Source: Cellulomonas sp. WB94
GTDB lineage: Bacteria > Actinomycetota > Actinomycetes > Actinomycetales > Cellulomonadaceae
Length of the DNA: 64,000 bases
Reading direction: 5' to 3'
Assembly: GCF_003115775.1 (NCBI RefSeq)
Contig: NZ_QEES01000005.1
Span: 265,036 to 329,035, forward strand
Below are positions 55,574 through 64,000 of this stretch, piece after piece. The notes beneath the pieces were generated by a model, which made no database searches, was not told the DNA's origin, and saw only the letters and a list, made by a program, of their open reading frames with translations. Numbering within the stretch: position 1 is the stretch's first letter; every line of letters starts with the position of its first letter. The translations under genes and the position numbers were made by a program.

Positions 55574-56694
55574 TCATGCGACCGCTAGCACATCCGCGAC
55601 TGATGTCGCGGCGTAGCCGTGCGCCTCGGCGACCGCAGAGCTGCACAGCTCGCCCGCGTGGGTCATCAGACCGCGTGCCAGTGCGGGGTCGGCCCGGAGC
55701 GCCCCGACCCAGCCGCGGTCGGCCAACGCCGTCAGGTACGGGAGGGTCGCGTTCGTCAAGGCGCGGGTCGACGTCACCGGGACAGCGCCTGGCATGTTGG
55801 CCACGCAGTAGAACACCGAGCCGCGCACGGTGAACGTCGGGTCGTCGTGCGTCGTCGGGTGCGTGGACTCGAAGCAGCCGCCCTGGTCGACGGCGATGTC
55901 CACGAGCACCGACCCGGGCCGCATCGTGGCGACGAGGTCGTCCGTCACGAGCTTCGGGGCGCGTGCGCCCGGGACGAGGACCGCGCCGATGACGAGATCC
56001 GCGTCGGCCACCTCCTGCTGGAGCGTGTACGCGTTCGAGGCGAGCGTGCGTACGGTGCCGCCGAACGCGACGTCGAGCTCGCGCAGCCGCTGCACGGACA
56101 GGTCGAGGACGGTCACGTGAGCGCGCATGCCGAGGGCGATCTCGGCGGCGTGCAGTCCCGCGACCCCACCGCCGAGCACGACGACCTTCGCGGCGTCGAC
56201 ACCCGGCACTCCCCGAGCAGCCGCCCCGAGCCGCCCTCGTTCTTCATGAGGTGATACGCACCGACCTGCGCCGACAGGCGACCGGCGACCTCGCTCATCG
56301 GTGCGAGCAGCGGGAGCGAGCCGTCCGCGACCTGCACCGTCTCGTAGGCGATCGAGGTCACGCCCGAGGCGAGCAGGGCATCGGTGTCGGGACGGTCGGC
56401 GGCGAGGTGCAGGTATGTGAAGAGCACGAGGTCCTTGCGGAGGAACTCGTACTCGGCCGCGATCGGCTCCTTGACCTTGCACACCAGATCGGCCCCTGCC
56501 CACGCCTCGTCCGCCGTGGCGACGATGCGCGCGCCGGCTGAGACGTACTCGGCGTCCGAGATCGCCGAGCCCTCCCCCGCGCCTGCCTGGACCAGGACGT
56601 CATGACCGCGGGCGACGAGCTGGTGCACGCCCGCCGGGGTGATCGCGACGCGGTACTCACGGTTCTTGATCTCGCTGGGGATCCCGACCCTCAT
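55574..56694 (-). pseudogene. ald: Alanine dehydrogenase, frameshifted
   Basis: Converts L-alanine to pyruvate and ammonia with NAD. The N-terminal part (ATG 56694, ribosome site AGGAG) runs through MRVGIPSEIKNREYRVAITPAG, LVCKVKEPI and SEVAGRLSAQVGAYHL to residue 160, then the correct frame shifts. The C-terminal part begins at GVPGVDAAKVVVLGGGVAG (NAD site) and runs to VADVLAVA. The break is at a G4 run (minus strand, 56214-56211). Restoring a fifth G would give a normal 373-residue product. The divergent Lrp gene fits regulation of ald. As written, the gene cannot make full-length enzyme. Confidence 0.88.
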
Positions 56695-56771
56695 GACGAC
56701 TCCTGGGTTGTCCGGCCACTGGGCGGCGGCGGTGTGGCATCGATCACGTCTCATGCTCAGCGTGAACTTTC

Positions 56772-56782
56772 CATGTTTCATG
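56772..56782. promoter_or_regulatory. CATG-TTT-CATG inverted repeat between ald and lrp
   Basis: Symmetric arms of 4 bases around TTT, in the 125-base gap between the divergent ald and Lrp-like genes. A possible operator for the Lrp/AldR-type regulator. No further copies were sought systematically. Confidence 0.3.
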
Positions 56783-56819
56783 TGGATGACGACCGCATCT
56801 GCTGCGGTACTTTCACCTC

Positions 56820-57356
56820 ATGGCCGTACACCCTTCGCCGTCTCCGGTTGGCCGAGGCGATGCACCGAACGATCTGCGAACCGACCGCGGGCGGCGACCG
56901 GGGCTGGACGACGTCGACCGGCGCCTGCTCGCGCTGCTCGAGCGCGACGGACGGATGGCCAACAACGCGCTGGCCGAGGCAGTCGGGATCGCCCCGTCCA
57001 CCTGCCTGGCGCGCGTGCGGCTCCTGCGTGAGTCGGGCGTCATCCGGGGCTTCCACGCGGACATCGACCCGGCGGCGCTGGGCCGGGGACTGCGCGCCAT
57101 GGTGGCGGTGCGGATGCAGCCCGGCTCGCGCCAACAGCTCGCCGCCTTCGCCCGGCACATCGCTGCACGGCCCGAGATCCTCGACGTGTACTTCCTGGCC
57201 GGCGCCGACGACTTCCTCGTGCACGTCGCCGTCCGCGACACCGAGGCGCTCCGGGCGTTCGTCGTCGACCAGCTCAGCGCTCGCCCCGAGGTCGCGGTCA
57301 CGCAGACCAGCCTCATCTTCGAGCACATGACGCCCGGTGGCTCGACCCGCGGCTGA
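56820..57356 (+). CDS. Lrp/AsnC-family regulator (AldR-like)
   Basis: A 178-residue regulator: winged helix-turn-helix with DDVDRRLLALLERDGRMANNALAEAVGIAPSTCLARVRLLRESGVIRGFHADIDP, then the RAM effector domain (AMVAVRMQPGSR, VYFLAGADDFLVHVAVRD). Divergent with ald, as AldR is in mycobacteria, where it controls alanine dehydrogenase in response to alanine. A 30-residue N-terminal extension precedes the HTH. Confidence 0.94.
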   Translation: MAVHPSPSPVGRGDAPNDLRTDRGRRPGLDDVDRRLLALLERDGRMANNALAEAVGIAPSTCLARVRLLRESGVIRGFHADIDPAALGRGLRAMVAVRMQPGSRQQLAAFARHIAARPEILDVYFLAGADDFLVHVAVRDTEALRAFVVDQLSARPEVAVTQTSLIFEHMTPGGSTRG

Positions 57357-57372
57357 CCGCTGAGCACACTCC

Positions 57373-57933
57373 TCAGGCCTCGCCCTCCGCGGCCGCCGCG
57401 CCCACCCGGTACCGCAGCTCGAGGAACCCGGCGCCGAACCGCGTCACGTCCTCGAGAGTCAGGTTCCCGGGGAGCCGCAGCGGCAGGACGGGCGCGCCGC
57501 CACCCAGGACGACGGGCACCACCCCGAGCCACAGCTCGTCGAGCAGCCCGAGCGCAGCGAACTGGGCGACGAGGCCGCCGCCGCCCACGAGCCAGATGTT
57601 CCTCCCGGCGGCCGCGACCGCCATGCGGGCGTGCACGGCGCCCACGTCCTCCGCGGTGAGCTCGAGGTCGGCGCCCGGGAACCGGGGCAGGTCCCGGTGC
57701 GTGAAGACCCAGGTGCGCCGATGCGGGTACGGCCACTCGTCCATGCCCATGCCGAGCAGGAACTCGTACGTCGATGCGCCCATCGCGATCGCGCCGACGC
57801 CCTCGAGGAACCCCTCGAAGTGGGCCGTGACGCCCGGAACCTCCTCGAACGGTGTCAACCAGTCGAGCGATCCGGCCGGGTCCGCGATGTACCCGTCGAT
57901 GCTCGCGGCCACGTAGTACTGCGTGCGTGTCAT
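57373..57933 (-). CDS. Dihydrofolate reductase-family protein (RibD C-terminal-like)
   Basis: A 186-residue protein of the RibD_C/DHFR-like family: TQYYVAASIDGYIADPAGSLDWL at the start, AIAMGASTYEFLLG, WLVGGGGLVAQFAALGLLDELWLGVVPVVLGGG. The substrate is unknown; homologues reduce pyrimidine or other small molecules. It converges with the Lrp gene (16-base gap) and is transcribed behind the kinase gene (36-base gap). Confidence 0.91.
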   Translation of the reverse strand: MTRTQYYVAASIDGYIADPAGSLDWLTPFEEVPGVTAHFEGFLEGVGAIAMGASTYEFLLGMGMDEWPYPHRRTWVFTHRDLPRFPGADLELTAEDVGAVHARMAVAAAGRNIWLVGGGGLVAQFAALGLLDELWLGVVPVVLGGGAPVLPLRLPGNLTLEDVTRFGAGFLELRYRVGAAAAEGEA

Positions 57934-57969
57934 CCACCCATCGTGCCCGCGGCCACCGACATCGCGCGC

Positions 57970-58935
57970 TCAGCCGACCAGCGACGCCCAGACGGCGGCG
58001 CGCTGCAGCTGCCTGTCCGCGAGCGCGAGGTCACCGAGCTCGGACCACGTCCACAGCGCCTGCTCGCACGCCCTCGCCACGGACCACGCGGCGATGCGCT
58101 GCGCGTCGAGCCCCGCGCGGTCCGCGACGAGCGCGAGCCGCGGGCGCAGGACGTCAGCCGGCCGGGCCTGGCGGAACGGGTCGGCGACCTGGCTGAGCAG
58201 CGGCCACAGGTCGTAGGCGGGGTCGCCGTGCGTCGGCTTCGGGTCGATGACGACCCATCGGCCGTCGGTTGCGCGCAGGAGGTTCCCGGGGTTGAGGTCA
58301 CCGTGCAGGACGACGTCGCGGTCGGCCGACGCCGGCAGGTCGCGCAGGGACGTGATGGCCAGTCCGAGCAGGCCGGGGTCGAGGTCCAGGTCGCCCTCGA
58401 CGGCCGCGCGCGAGGCGCGGTCGGCCAGGAGGTCGGACCAGCCTCGGCACACCTCGAGCACCGACGGCAGCGCCGCCTGGAGGTCGATCGCGGCCAGGTC
58501 CGGGCCCGCCGGCGTGCTGCACAGGTCCCGGTGGACGTCGGCACCGGCGGCCAGGCGCTCCTCGGCGGGCGCATCCCACTCCGTCATCGGTGTGCCCGGC
58601 CGCACGTGCTCGAGCAGGAGCGCCCAGTCCTCGGGGGCGTCGTCGAGGAGGCGTGCGGCGCCCCGGCCGTCCCACGCGCGCAGCGCAACTGCCTCGTGCC
58701 GTGCCTCGTCGTGCGGGAACACGATCTTGAGGACCGCATCCTGGCTGCCGAGCGTCGTGGTCGGCGCACACCACGAGGCGTAGCCGGTGCGGAACGGCTC
58801 CCCGAGCTCGAGCCCCCAGCGCACCATTGCCCGCTCCACGAGCTCCGGGAGCCGGTCGATCCAGGCCGACCCGCCATCGGTGCGGCCGATACCGCCCAGC
58901 AGGACCGCGGGGATGTCCAGCTCGACCGGTCGCAC
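57970..58935 (-). CDS. Aminoglycoside/hydroxyurea phosphotransferase-like kinase
   Basis: A 321-residue kinase of the APH(6)/HUR group: AVLKIVFPHDEARHEAVALRAW (ATP Lys), RPGTPMTEWD, catalytic loop VVLHGDLNPGNLLRA and metal site WVVIDPKPTHGDPAYDLWPLL. The GTG at 58935 with an AAAGG site is used, because family similarity begins there. Homologues phosphorylate streptomycin or hydroxyurea, but many act on other small metabolites; resistance is not established. Confidence 0.88.
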   Translation of the reverse strand: MRPVELDIPAVLLGGIGRTDGGSAWIDRLPELVERAMVRWGLELGEPFRTGYASWCAPTTTLGSQDAVLKIVFPHDEARHEAVALRAWDGRGAARLLDDAPEDWALLLEHVRPGTPMTEWDAPAEERLAAGADVHRDLCSTPAGPDLAAIDLQAALPSVLEVCRGWSDLLADRASRAAVEGDLDLDPGLLGLAITSLRDLPASADRDVVLHGDLNPGNLLRATDGRWVVIDPKPTHGDPAYDLWPLLSQVADPFRQARPADVLRPRLALVADRAGLDAQRIAAWSVARACEQALWTWSELGDLALADRQLQRAAVWASLVG

Positions 58936-59006
58936 GGGTTCAGCCTTTCGTCGGGGACGTCCGAGGCGAGCAGATGTCCAGGTACAGCTGACATCCGGGT
59001 ACAGCA

Positions 59007-59049
59007 ACGGCCCCGGACTCCGGCGTTGTCGCCTGGTATCCGGGGCCGT
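59007..59049. terminator. Strong hairpin between the kinase gene and the MBL gene
   Basis: Exact 11-base arms (59007-59017 and 59039-59049) with an inner stem GGCG-TTGT-CGCC. Probably ends the transcript coming from the MBL side (minus strand), before the kinase gene. No clear T-run. Confidence 0.55.
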
Positions 59050-59067
59050 CGGCCGCCGTCAGCATCT

Positions 59068-59313
59068 TTACGTCACCGTCCATCGCGCTCGCTTGTTCTC
59101 AACACGCGCGACTTGAACCACCCCAGGCCTTGCTTCGGGGCTGTCGGCCACGAGCCACTCGGACCGCGTCCGTCCATCCCTCGCTAGGGAAACGTACTCC
59201 GCGTCCGAGCCGATCCTTCGCGGGGGATGCTGACACCACCACGCAGATCGGGAGCTCTTGATCTTGTACTGCTCAGCGTCCACAGTACACGAGATATTCC
59301 CCGCCTCGACCAC
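59068..59313 (-). CDS. Hypothetical small protein
   Basis: An 81-residue frame that begins with GTG four bases after the MBL stop (AGGTGAC precedes the start) and ends before the hairpin. It contains four Trp residues and a Cys-x-His segment (WWCQHPP). It has more A/T third positions than neighbouring genes. I do not recognise it. It could be a real small gene or a chance frame. Confidence 0.4.
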   Translation of the reverse strand: MVEAGNISCTVDAEQYKIKSSRSAWWCQHPPRRIGSDAEYVSLARDGRTRSEWLVADSPEARPGVVQVARVENKRARWTVT

Positions 59314-59316
59314 ACG

Positions 59317-60705
59317 TCACCTCAGGCGGACTCGTTCACCCAGGCGCGGCACCACAGCCGTCACGTCGAGCTCCTTGCGGATCCGGGCGGCGAGGGCCTC
59401 GGTCGACCCCTGCTCACCGTGCGCGACGTAGACGGTCTCGGGCGGTTCAGGCATCTCGCGGAGCCATGCGACCAGCTCGTCTCCGTCCGCGTGCACGGAG
59501 AACTCCTCGTCGGTGACGATCTCGGCTCGCACCGGCACGTACTGGCCGTGCATCTTGAGCTCGGTCGCCCCGTCGAGCAACGCCCGCCCGCGCGTCCCGA
59601 CCGCCTGGTACCCGGTGAGCACCACCGTGTTGCGCCGGTCCGGCAGCATGTGGCGCAGGTGATGGACCACCCGGCCGCCCGACGCCATCCCCGAGGCCGA
59701 GATGACCACGCACGGCACCCGAGGGTTGTTGAGCGCCATCGACTCCTCGGCCGTCCGGGCCGTCTTGAGCGTCGGCAGGTCCACGAGCTCCGGCGACACG
59801 TCGTCGCGCAGCTCGCCACGCAGGCTGGATCGCCGGTAGACGTCGAGCGCCGCGAGCGCCATCGGGCTGTCGACGAACACCGGGACGACCGGCAGCTCGC
59901 CGCGGCGCCTCATCTCCGACAGCGCCTTGAGCACCAGCTCGGTGCGGTCGACGGCGAACGCCGGCACGAGCACGGAGCCGCCACGCTCGACAGTCCGACG
60001 GATCGAGGCCGCCAGCGCCGCGTGCGGCCTCCCCTCGACCCTGGGGTGCGTCCGGTCGCCATAGGTGGACTCCATCACGACGGTGCGGGCGGCCGGCGGG
60101 GCCGATCGAGGCCGAAGCATCGGGTGGGTCGTGCGGCCGAGGTCGCCCGAGAACAGCACGCGGGCTGCACCTGCCGTCACGAGCGCGCTCGCCGCGCCCA
60201 GGACGTGCCCCGCCCGGACGAGCGTCACGCCGACTCCCCCGCCGAGCTCGGTCGGGGCGTCGTAGGCGATGGTGCGGAACTGGGTGATGGCCTTCTCGGC
60301 GTCGACCTCCCGGTACAGCGGGAGCGGGACCTCGTGCTTGGACCAGCCCCCCGCCTGGGCGAACTCGGCGTCCCGCTCGTTCAGGTGCGCGCTGTCCCGC
60401 AGCACGATCGCGGTCAGCGCCGCCGTGCCCTCGGTCATCCAGATCGGCCCTGCGAACCCGTCACGGACCAGCGCGGGCAGGTAGCCGCTGTGGTCGAGGT
60501 GGCAGTGCGTGAGGATCACGTCGTCGATGTCGGCAGGCGGGACCGGGAACGGGTCCCAGTTCCGGCGACGCCACTCGCGGTCGCCCTGGTAGATCCCGCA
60601 GTCGACGAGGACCCGCCGGCCGCCGTGCTCGACGAGGAACTTGCTCCCGGTCACGGTCCCGACGGCGCCGAGGAACGTCAGGGTGGCCGACTCCTGCTGG
60701 CTCAT
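59317..60705 (-). CDS. MBL-fold/beta-CASP RNA metallohydrolase
   Basis: A 462-residue protein: metallo-beta-lactamase motifs HCHLDHSG (His67, His69, Asp71, His72), FSGDLGR (Asp), beta-CASP domain with VPAFAVDRTELVLKAL and the final VHADGDEL and VAHGEQGS (RMMBL). This group has RNA endonuclease or exonuclease activity. The ATG at 60705 was chosen because similarity starts at TLTFLGAVGTVTGS. It is followed by the small frame at 59313 and preceded by the uxuB-like gene (44-base gap). Confidence 0.93.
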   Translation of the reverse strand: MSQQESATLTFLGAVGTVTGSKFLVEHGGRRVLVDCGIYQGDREWRRRNWDPFPVPPADIDDVILTHCHLDHSGYLPALVRDGFAGPIWMTEGTAALTAIVLRDSAHLNERDAEFAQAGGWSKHEVPLPLYREVDAEKAITQFRTIAYDAPTELGGGVGVTLVRAGHVLGAASALVTAGAARVLFSGDLGRTTHPMLRPRSAPPAARTVVMESTYGDRTHPRVEGRPHAALAASIRRTVERGGSVLVPAFAVDRTELVLKALSEMRRRGELPVVPVFVDSPMALAALDVYRRSSLRGELRDDVSPELVDLPTLKTARTAEESMALNNPRVPCVVISASGMASGGRVVHHLRHMLPDRRNTVVLTGYQAVGTRGRALLDGATELKMHGQYVPVRAEIVTDEEFSVHADGDELVAWLREMPEPPETVYVAHGEQGSTEALAARIRKELDVTAVVPRLGERVRLR

Positions 60706-60749
60706 GCGCTCAGCGTCCCGCGGACCACCCTGCACCGCGACCGGATGGG

Positions 60750-62111
60750 TCAGGGGCTCTCGAGCTCGTGGGCCTGCTCGAGGACCGCTGCGACGAGTGC
60801 GTCGTTGCCGGCGAGCTCGGGATCGAGGACCTCGAGGACGCGGCGGACCGCGCCGGGCAGCGGACCGGCGGCGAGCGGCAGGACCTCGGCGGCCCGCGCG
60901 TCGGTCACCGCTGCACCGTGGCCGCGCAGATGGCACACCCAGGCGGCGACCGGTCGCGTGGCTCCCGGCGAGATCCGACCCGCGGCGAGCTCGCGGCGAA
61001 GCGTCGGCAGCGTGCGGATCGGCAGCTTCTGCGACCCGTCGAAGGCGATCTGGTCGAGCCGGTGCCGCATGCGCGGGTTGGCGAAGCGCTCGGTGAGGGC
61101 AGCGCGGTAGGCGGCGATGTCGGTGGGCGGAAGGGTCAGGTGGGACGACGCCGCGTCCCACCACTCCTCGAGCCACGCGCGGCAGGTCGCGTCGCGCATC
61201 GCGTCGGCCACGGTGACGTGACCACGCAACGAGCCGGCGTACGCCAGCATCGAGTGCGCCCCGTTGAGCAGCCAGAGCTTGCGCTCCTCGAACGGGACGA
61301 CGTCGTCGGTGAACGTCGCACCGGTGTCCTCCCACCGTGGTCGGCCGGCGACGAACTGCCCGCTGAGCACCCATTCGGTGAACGGCTCGGTCACGACGGG
61401 AGCCCGATCGTGGACGCCGGTCTGCGCCTGGACGGTGGCGAAGTCCTCCGCCGTGGGCTCGGGGGTGATCCGGTCCACCATCGTCGTGACGAAGCCCACG
61501 TTCTCGCCGATCCACGCGGCCAGGCCCGGGTCGACCAGCTCCGCGAGCTCACCCAGGACCCGGGCGACCGCCGCGCCGTTCTCGGGCAGGTTGTCGCAGG
61601 GCACGATCGTCAGTCCCCCGACCTCGGCCCGGCGACGTGCGGCCAGGCCGGCCACCAGCTTCGCGGGCGCCGTGCGCACCAGAGCGGTCGGGTCGGCGCG
61701 CAGCGTCGCCACGTCGGAGACGATCTCGGGTCGGTCGACGTCGAGCCCACCGTCCGCGCGGCGCACGTAGCCGGCCTCGGTGACGGTCGTGGTGACGATC
61801 CGGACCTGCGGGTCAGCCAGGTACCGCACGAGCGCGGCCTGGTCGTCCGCGGCGTGGGCGCGCGAGAGGCTGTGCACCACCTCGAACCGGTCGCCGTCCG
61901 CGGCGCGGGTCACGAGCGTGAACAGACCGTCCTGCGCCGCGAGCGCCGCGGCGAGGTCAGGCGACCGACCTGTGAACGCCGCGATCCCCCACTCGGCGCC
62001 GTCCGCGGCGTGGTCGGTGTACCAGGCCTGGTGGGCGCGGAAGAAGTTGCCGAGGCCGAGGTGGACGTGGCGCACCGGCGGTGCGCTCACAGTCCTGGAG
62101 AGCTCGGTCAC
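60750..62111 (-). CDS. Mannitol dehydrogenase-family hexuronate reductase (UxuB/UxaB-like)
   Basis: A 453-residue NAD-dependent enzyme that in the hexuronate context reduces fructuronate or tagaturonate to mannonate or altronate. N-terminal dinucleotide fold VHLGLGNFFRAHQAW, C-terminal catalytic segment ERKLWLLNGAHSMLAY with the conserved Lys, Asn and His. The GTG at 62111 overlaps the uxaC stop (GTGA). The upstream neighbours uxaC and uxaA support tagaturonate or fructuronate as substrate; which of the two cannot be settled from sequence alone. Confidence 0.9.
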   Translation of the reverse strand: MTELSRTVSAPPVRHVHLGLGNFFRAHQAWYTDHAADGAEWGIAAFTGRSPDLAAALAAQDGLFTLVTRAADGDRFEVVHSLSRAHAADDQAALVRYLADPQVRIVTTTVTEAGYVRRADGGLDVDRPEIVSDVATLRADPTALVRTAPAKLVAGLAARRRAEVGGLTIVPCDNLPENGAAVARVLGELAELVDPGLAAWIGENVGFVTTMVDRITPEPTAEDFATVQAQTGVHDRAPVVTEPFTEWVLSGQFVAGRPRWEDTGATFTDDVVPFEERKLWLLNGAHSMLAYAGSLRGHVTVADAMRDATCRAWLEEWWDAASSHLTLPPTDIAAYRAALTERFANPRMRHRLDQIAFDGSQKLPIRTLPTLRRELAAGRISPGATRPVAAWVCHLRGHGAAVTDARAAEVLPLAAGPLPGAVRRVLEVLDPELAGNDALVAAVLEQAHELESP

Positions 62112-63529
62112 AGCCCGAAGACCGCGCGGGGGCGGCCGCTGACGAGGTCGACCGCGGCCGCGGCCGCCTCGTCCTCGTCGAGTCGGTGCTCCGCCACGAG
62201 CTGGGCGAGGTAGCCGCTGTCGAGGCGTCGGGACATGTCGTGGCGCGCCGGGATCGAGCAGAACGCCCGCGTGTCGTCGATGAACCCGGACGTCCGGGAG
62301 AGCCCGGCGGTCTCGGTGACCGCGGCCCGCCAGCGCCGGACCGAGTCCGGGGCGTCGAGGAACCACCACGGCGCACCGATGTAGACGGCCGGGTAGAAGC
62401 CGGCGAGGGGCGCGAGCTCGCGGGAGAACACCGTCTCGTCGAGCGTGAAGAGCACGAGCTTGAGGTTGGGGTGGGTCCCGAAGCGCTCGAGGAGGGGCCG
62501 CAGCGGCTCGGTGAAGTCGCCCCGGATCGGGATGTCGTGCCCGGTGTCCGGGCCGAACCGCCGCTTCGAGGGGTCGTGGTGACCGCGCAGGACACCGGTG
62601 TGGAGCGTCATCGTCAGACCGTCCTCGGTCGACATCCGCGCCATCTCGAGCAGCATGTGCCGGCGCAGGGCGACGCCCTCGGCGTGGGTGGCGGTGCCGG
62701 CGAGCGCCGAGCGATAGACGCGCTCGGCCTCGGCCGGGTCCAGGGGCGCGGTGCCCGCGTCGAGGTGGGCGTGGTCGGCCGACCGGGCACCGTGCTCGAT
62801 GAAGTACTGGCGCCGGTTCTCCATGGCCGCGACCCAGCCCGCGTAGCCGGACGTGTCGACACCCGCGGTCGCCCCGAGCAGCGCGACGGCGGCGGGCCAC
62901 CCCGCGTCGGACGCCTCCAGGTACCGGTCAGGACGGAACGTCGGGATGACACGGCCGTGCCACGTGTCGTCCGCCACGAGAGCAGCGTGCACCGACAGGT
63001 CGTCGCACGGGTCGTCGGTCGTCGCGAGCGCGGCGATCTTGAACCGCTCGAACAACGCGCGCGGACGGTAGGCGTCCTGGCCGAGCCGTTCGGCCAGGTG
63101 GTCGTAGATGACGTCCGACGTGTCGGCCGACGGCCGGACCGTGACGTCGAAGATGTCCGCGAGCTCCGACTCCAGCCAGTAACGCACCGGGGTGCCACGG
63201 AACACGTCCCACCGTGAGCACAGGTGGCGCCAGACCTCACGCGCGGCCGGCTCCGACAACGGACCCTCGCCGACACCCAGCTCCTCGAGCGGGACACCCG
63301 ACGCGTGCAGCAGACGCGTGACGTAGTGGTCGGGCGTCACGAACAGCTGCGCCGGGTCCCGGAACGGCACGTCGTCCAGCAGCATCCGCGGGTCGACATG
63401 ACCGTGCGGCGACAGGATCGGCAGGTCACGCACCTCGTCATACAAACGCCTCGCGACGGCGCGCACGGCGGGGTCGACGGGCAGCAACCGGTCAGGGTGC
63501 AGGGCGAGCGGGGCAGGCTGGGGGGACAT
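62108..63529 (-). CDS. uxaC: Glucuronate isomerase
   Basis: Isomerises D-glucuronate to fructuronate and D-galacturonate to tagaturonate, the first step of hexuronate catabolism. The 473-residue protein has the family segments ILSPHGHVDPRMLLDD (metal His), FRGTPVRYWLESELADIF, LHTGVLRGHH, LFTLDETVFSRELAPLAGFYP and GAPWWFLDAPDSVRRW. The stop overlaps the uxuB-like gene. Confidence 0.96.
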   Translation of the reverse strand: MSPQPAPLALHPDRLLPVDPAVRAVARRLYDEVRDLPILSPHGHVDPRMLLDDVPFRDPAQLFVTPDHYVTRLLHASGVPLEELGVGEGPLSEPAAREVWRHLCSRWDVFRGTPVRYWLESELADIFDVTVRPSADTSDVIYDHLAERLGQDAYRPRALFERFKIAALATTDDPCDDLSVHAALVADDTWHGRVIPTFRPDRYLEASDAGWPAAVALLGATAGVDTSGYAGWVAAMENRRQYFIEHGARSADHAHLDAGTAPLDPAEAERVYRSALAGTATHAEGVALRRHMLLEMARMSTEDGLTMTLHTGVLRGHHDPSKRRFGPDTGHDIPIRGDFTEPLRPLLERFGTHPNLKLVLFTLDETVFSRELAPLAGFYPAVYIGAPWWFLDAPDSVRRWRAAVTETAGLSRTSGFIDDTRAFCSIPARHDMSRRLDSGYLAQLVAEHRLDEDEAAAAAVDLVSGRPRAVFGL

Positions 63530-63582
63530 GGTTCCGTTCTCTTCACGTGGTCGGACGGGCGGCGGACGTCGGCGCGCGGCGC

Positions 63583-64000
63583 TCAGGTGACGGTGCCGAG
63601 CTGCCAGGGGACGAACTCCTCTTGCCCGATGTCGAGGTCCTCGCTCACCGTGAGGTCACCGGAGGCGACCGCGATGATACGCTCGAAGATCTCGTCACCG
63701 ACGTCGGCGAGGCTCGCGGTGCCGTCGACGATGCGACCGCAGTTGATGTCCATGTCCTCGCTCATCCGCTCGAACATCTCGGTGTTCGTCGCGAGCTTGA
63801 TGGACGGGGTCGGACGGCACCCGAAGACGGAGCCCCGGCCGGTCGTGAAGCAGACCACCGTGGCACCGCCGGCCACGATGCCCGTCACGGACACGGGGTC
63901 GTAGCCGGGGGTGTCCATGAACACCAGGCCCCGCTCGGTGACCGGTTCCGCGTACTCGTAGACGGCAGCCAGATCGGCCTGGCCCGCCTTCGCCACCGCA
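63583..64000 (-). CDS. uxaA: Altronate dehydratase (UxaA family), 5' part cut by window edge
   Basis: C-terminal 138 or so residues of a UxaA-family dehydratase, which makes 2-keto-3-deoxygluconate from altronate. Segments VFMDTPGYDPVSVTGIVAGGATVVCFTTGRGSVFGCRPTPSIKLATNTEMFERMSEDMDINCGRI match the C-terminal domain. The gene starts beyond the right edge. With uxaC and the uxuB-like reductase it forms a hexuronate operon. Confidence 0.9.
   Translation of the reverse strand, partial: AVAKAGQADLAAVYEYAEPVTERGLVFMDTPGYDPVSVTGIVAGGATVVCFTTGRGSVFGCRPTPSIKLATNTEMFERMSEDMDINCGRIVDGTASLADVGDEIFERIIAVASGDLTVSEDLDIGQEEFVPWQLGTVT

Larger units (their letters stand above)
58936..59316. other. 381-base stretch between genes
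   Basis: The longest gap of the window. It contains one strong hairpin (59007-59049) and one low-confidence small reading frame (59068-59313). Base composition looks less GC-rich than the surroundings. I saw no tRNA or other known RNA gene. Confidence 0.5.

Noticed and set aside
1..64000. tRNA, rRNA, CRISPR array, IS or prophage
   Set aside because: No cloverleaf, transposase, integrase or Cas gene was recognised. Short tRNAs in the few gaps cannot be fully excluded without a program.

Overview
The window is 64 kb of very GC-rich, tightly packed DNA from an actinobacterium. The type of bacterium is clear from a complete Pup-proteasome locus (arc/mpa, dop, pup, prcB, prcA, pafA), the mycothiol gene mshC, and the actinobacterial trp gene order with its small membrane-protein genes. 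Three cytoplasmic glycoside hydrolases with their own importer, plus a hexuronate pathway, suggest a plant-polysaccharide degrader of the Cellulomonas type; the genus is inference. No rRNA, tRNA, CRISPR array, insertion sequence or prophage was recognised.

Layout. (1) 1-11675, minus strand: hisI, trpE, four small membrane-protein genes, trpC, trpB, trpA, lgt and gltB (cut by the left edge), many joined by 4-base stop/start overlaps. (2) 11701-15476: a heterodimeric ABC exporter pair. (3) 15515-17816: a DinB/maleylpyruvate-isomerase-like gene, hisF and an FKBP-type lipoprotein. (4) 17876-29280: the proteasome locus, split between dop and pup by an oppositely oriented gene for a very large membrane protein (21268-25928) that carries a frameshift. 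(5) 29357-33542: trmI, a site-2 protease, a RecB-like Fe-S nuclease and a HAD phosphatase. (6) 33629-46363: a sugar island with a dipeptide-type ABC importer (one subunit a permease-ATPase fusion), a LacI regulator, and GH42, GH43 and GH3 enzymes. (7) 46523-52785: a PAC2 protein, mshC, uppP, an aldo/keto reductase, two small uncharacterised genes and an M20 peptidase. (8) 52798-60705: an M3 peptidase, an acetyltransferase, a frameshifted alanine dehydrogenase with a divergent Lrp regulator, a reductase, a small-molecule kinase and an MBL/beta-CASP nuclease. (9) 60750-64000: hexuronate catabolism (uxuB/uxaB-like, uxaC, uxaA cut by the right edge).

How the parts work together. Tryptophan, histidine and glutamate synthesis genes share one strand and probably long transcripts. 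The Pup genes encode tagging (PafA), deamidation/depupylation (Dop), unfolding (ARC/Mpa) and proteolysis (PrcAB). In the sugar island the binding protein and permeases would import short oligosaccharides that the three signal-less hydrolases cut inside the cell. Two near-identical LacI-type operators, one before the importer genes and one before the hydrolase genes and lacI, tie these units together. The hexuronate genes would feed uronic acids into central metabolism.

The most notable observations are the operator pair, a perfect 12-bp intra-operon hairpin after the binding-protein gene, two frameshifts at four-base C/G runs (ald and the giant membrane protein), the gene inserted inside the proteasome locus, and the complementary degenerate ATP site of the ABC exporter. 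I did not find a system that I can defend as wholly new.
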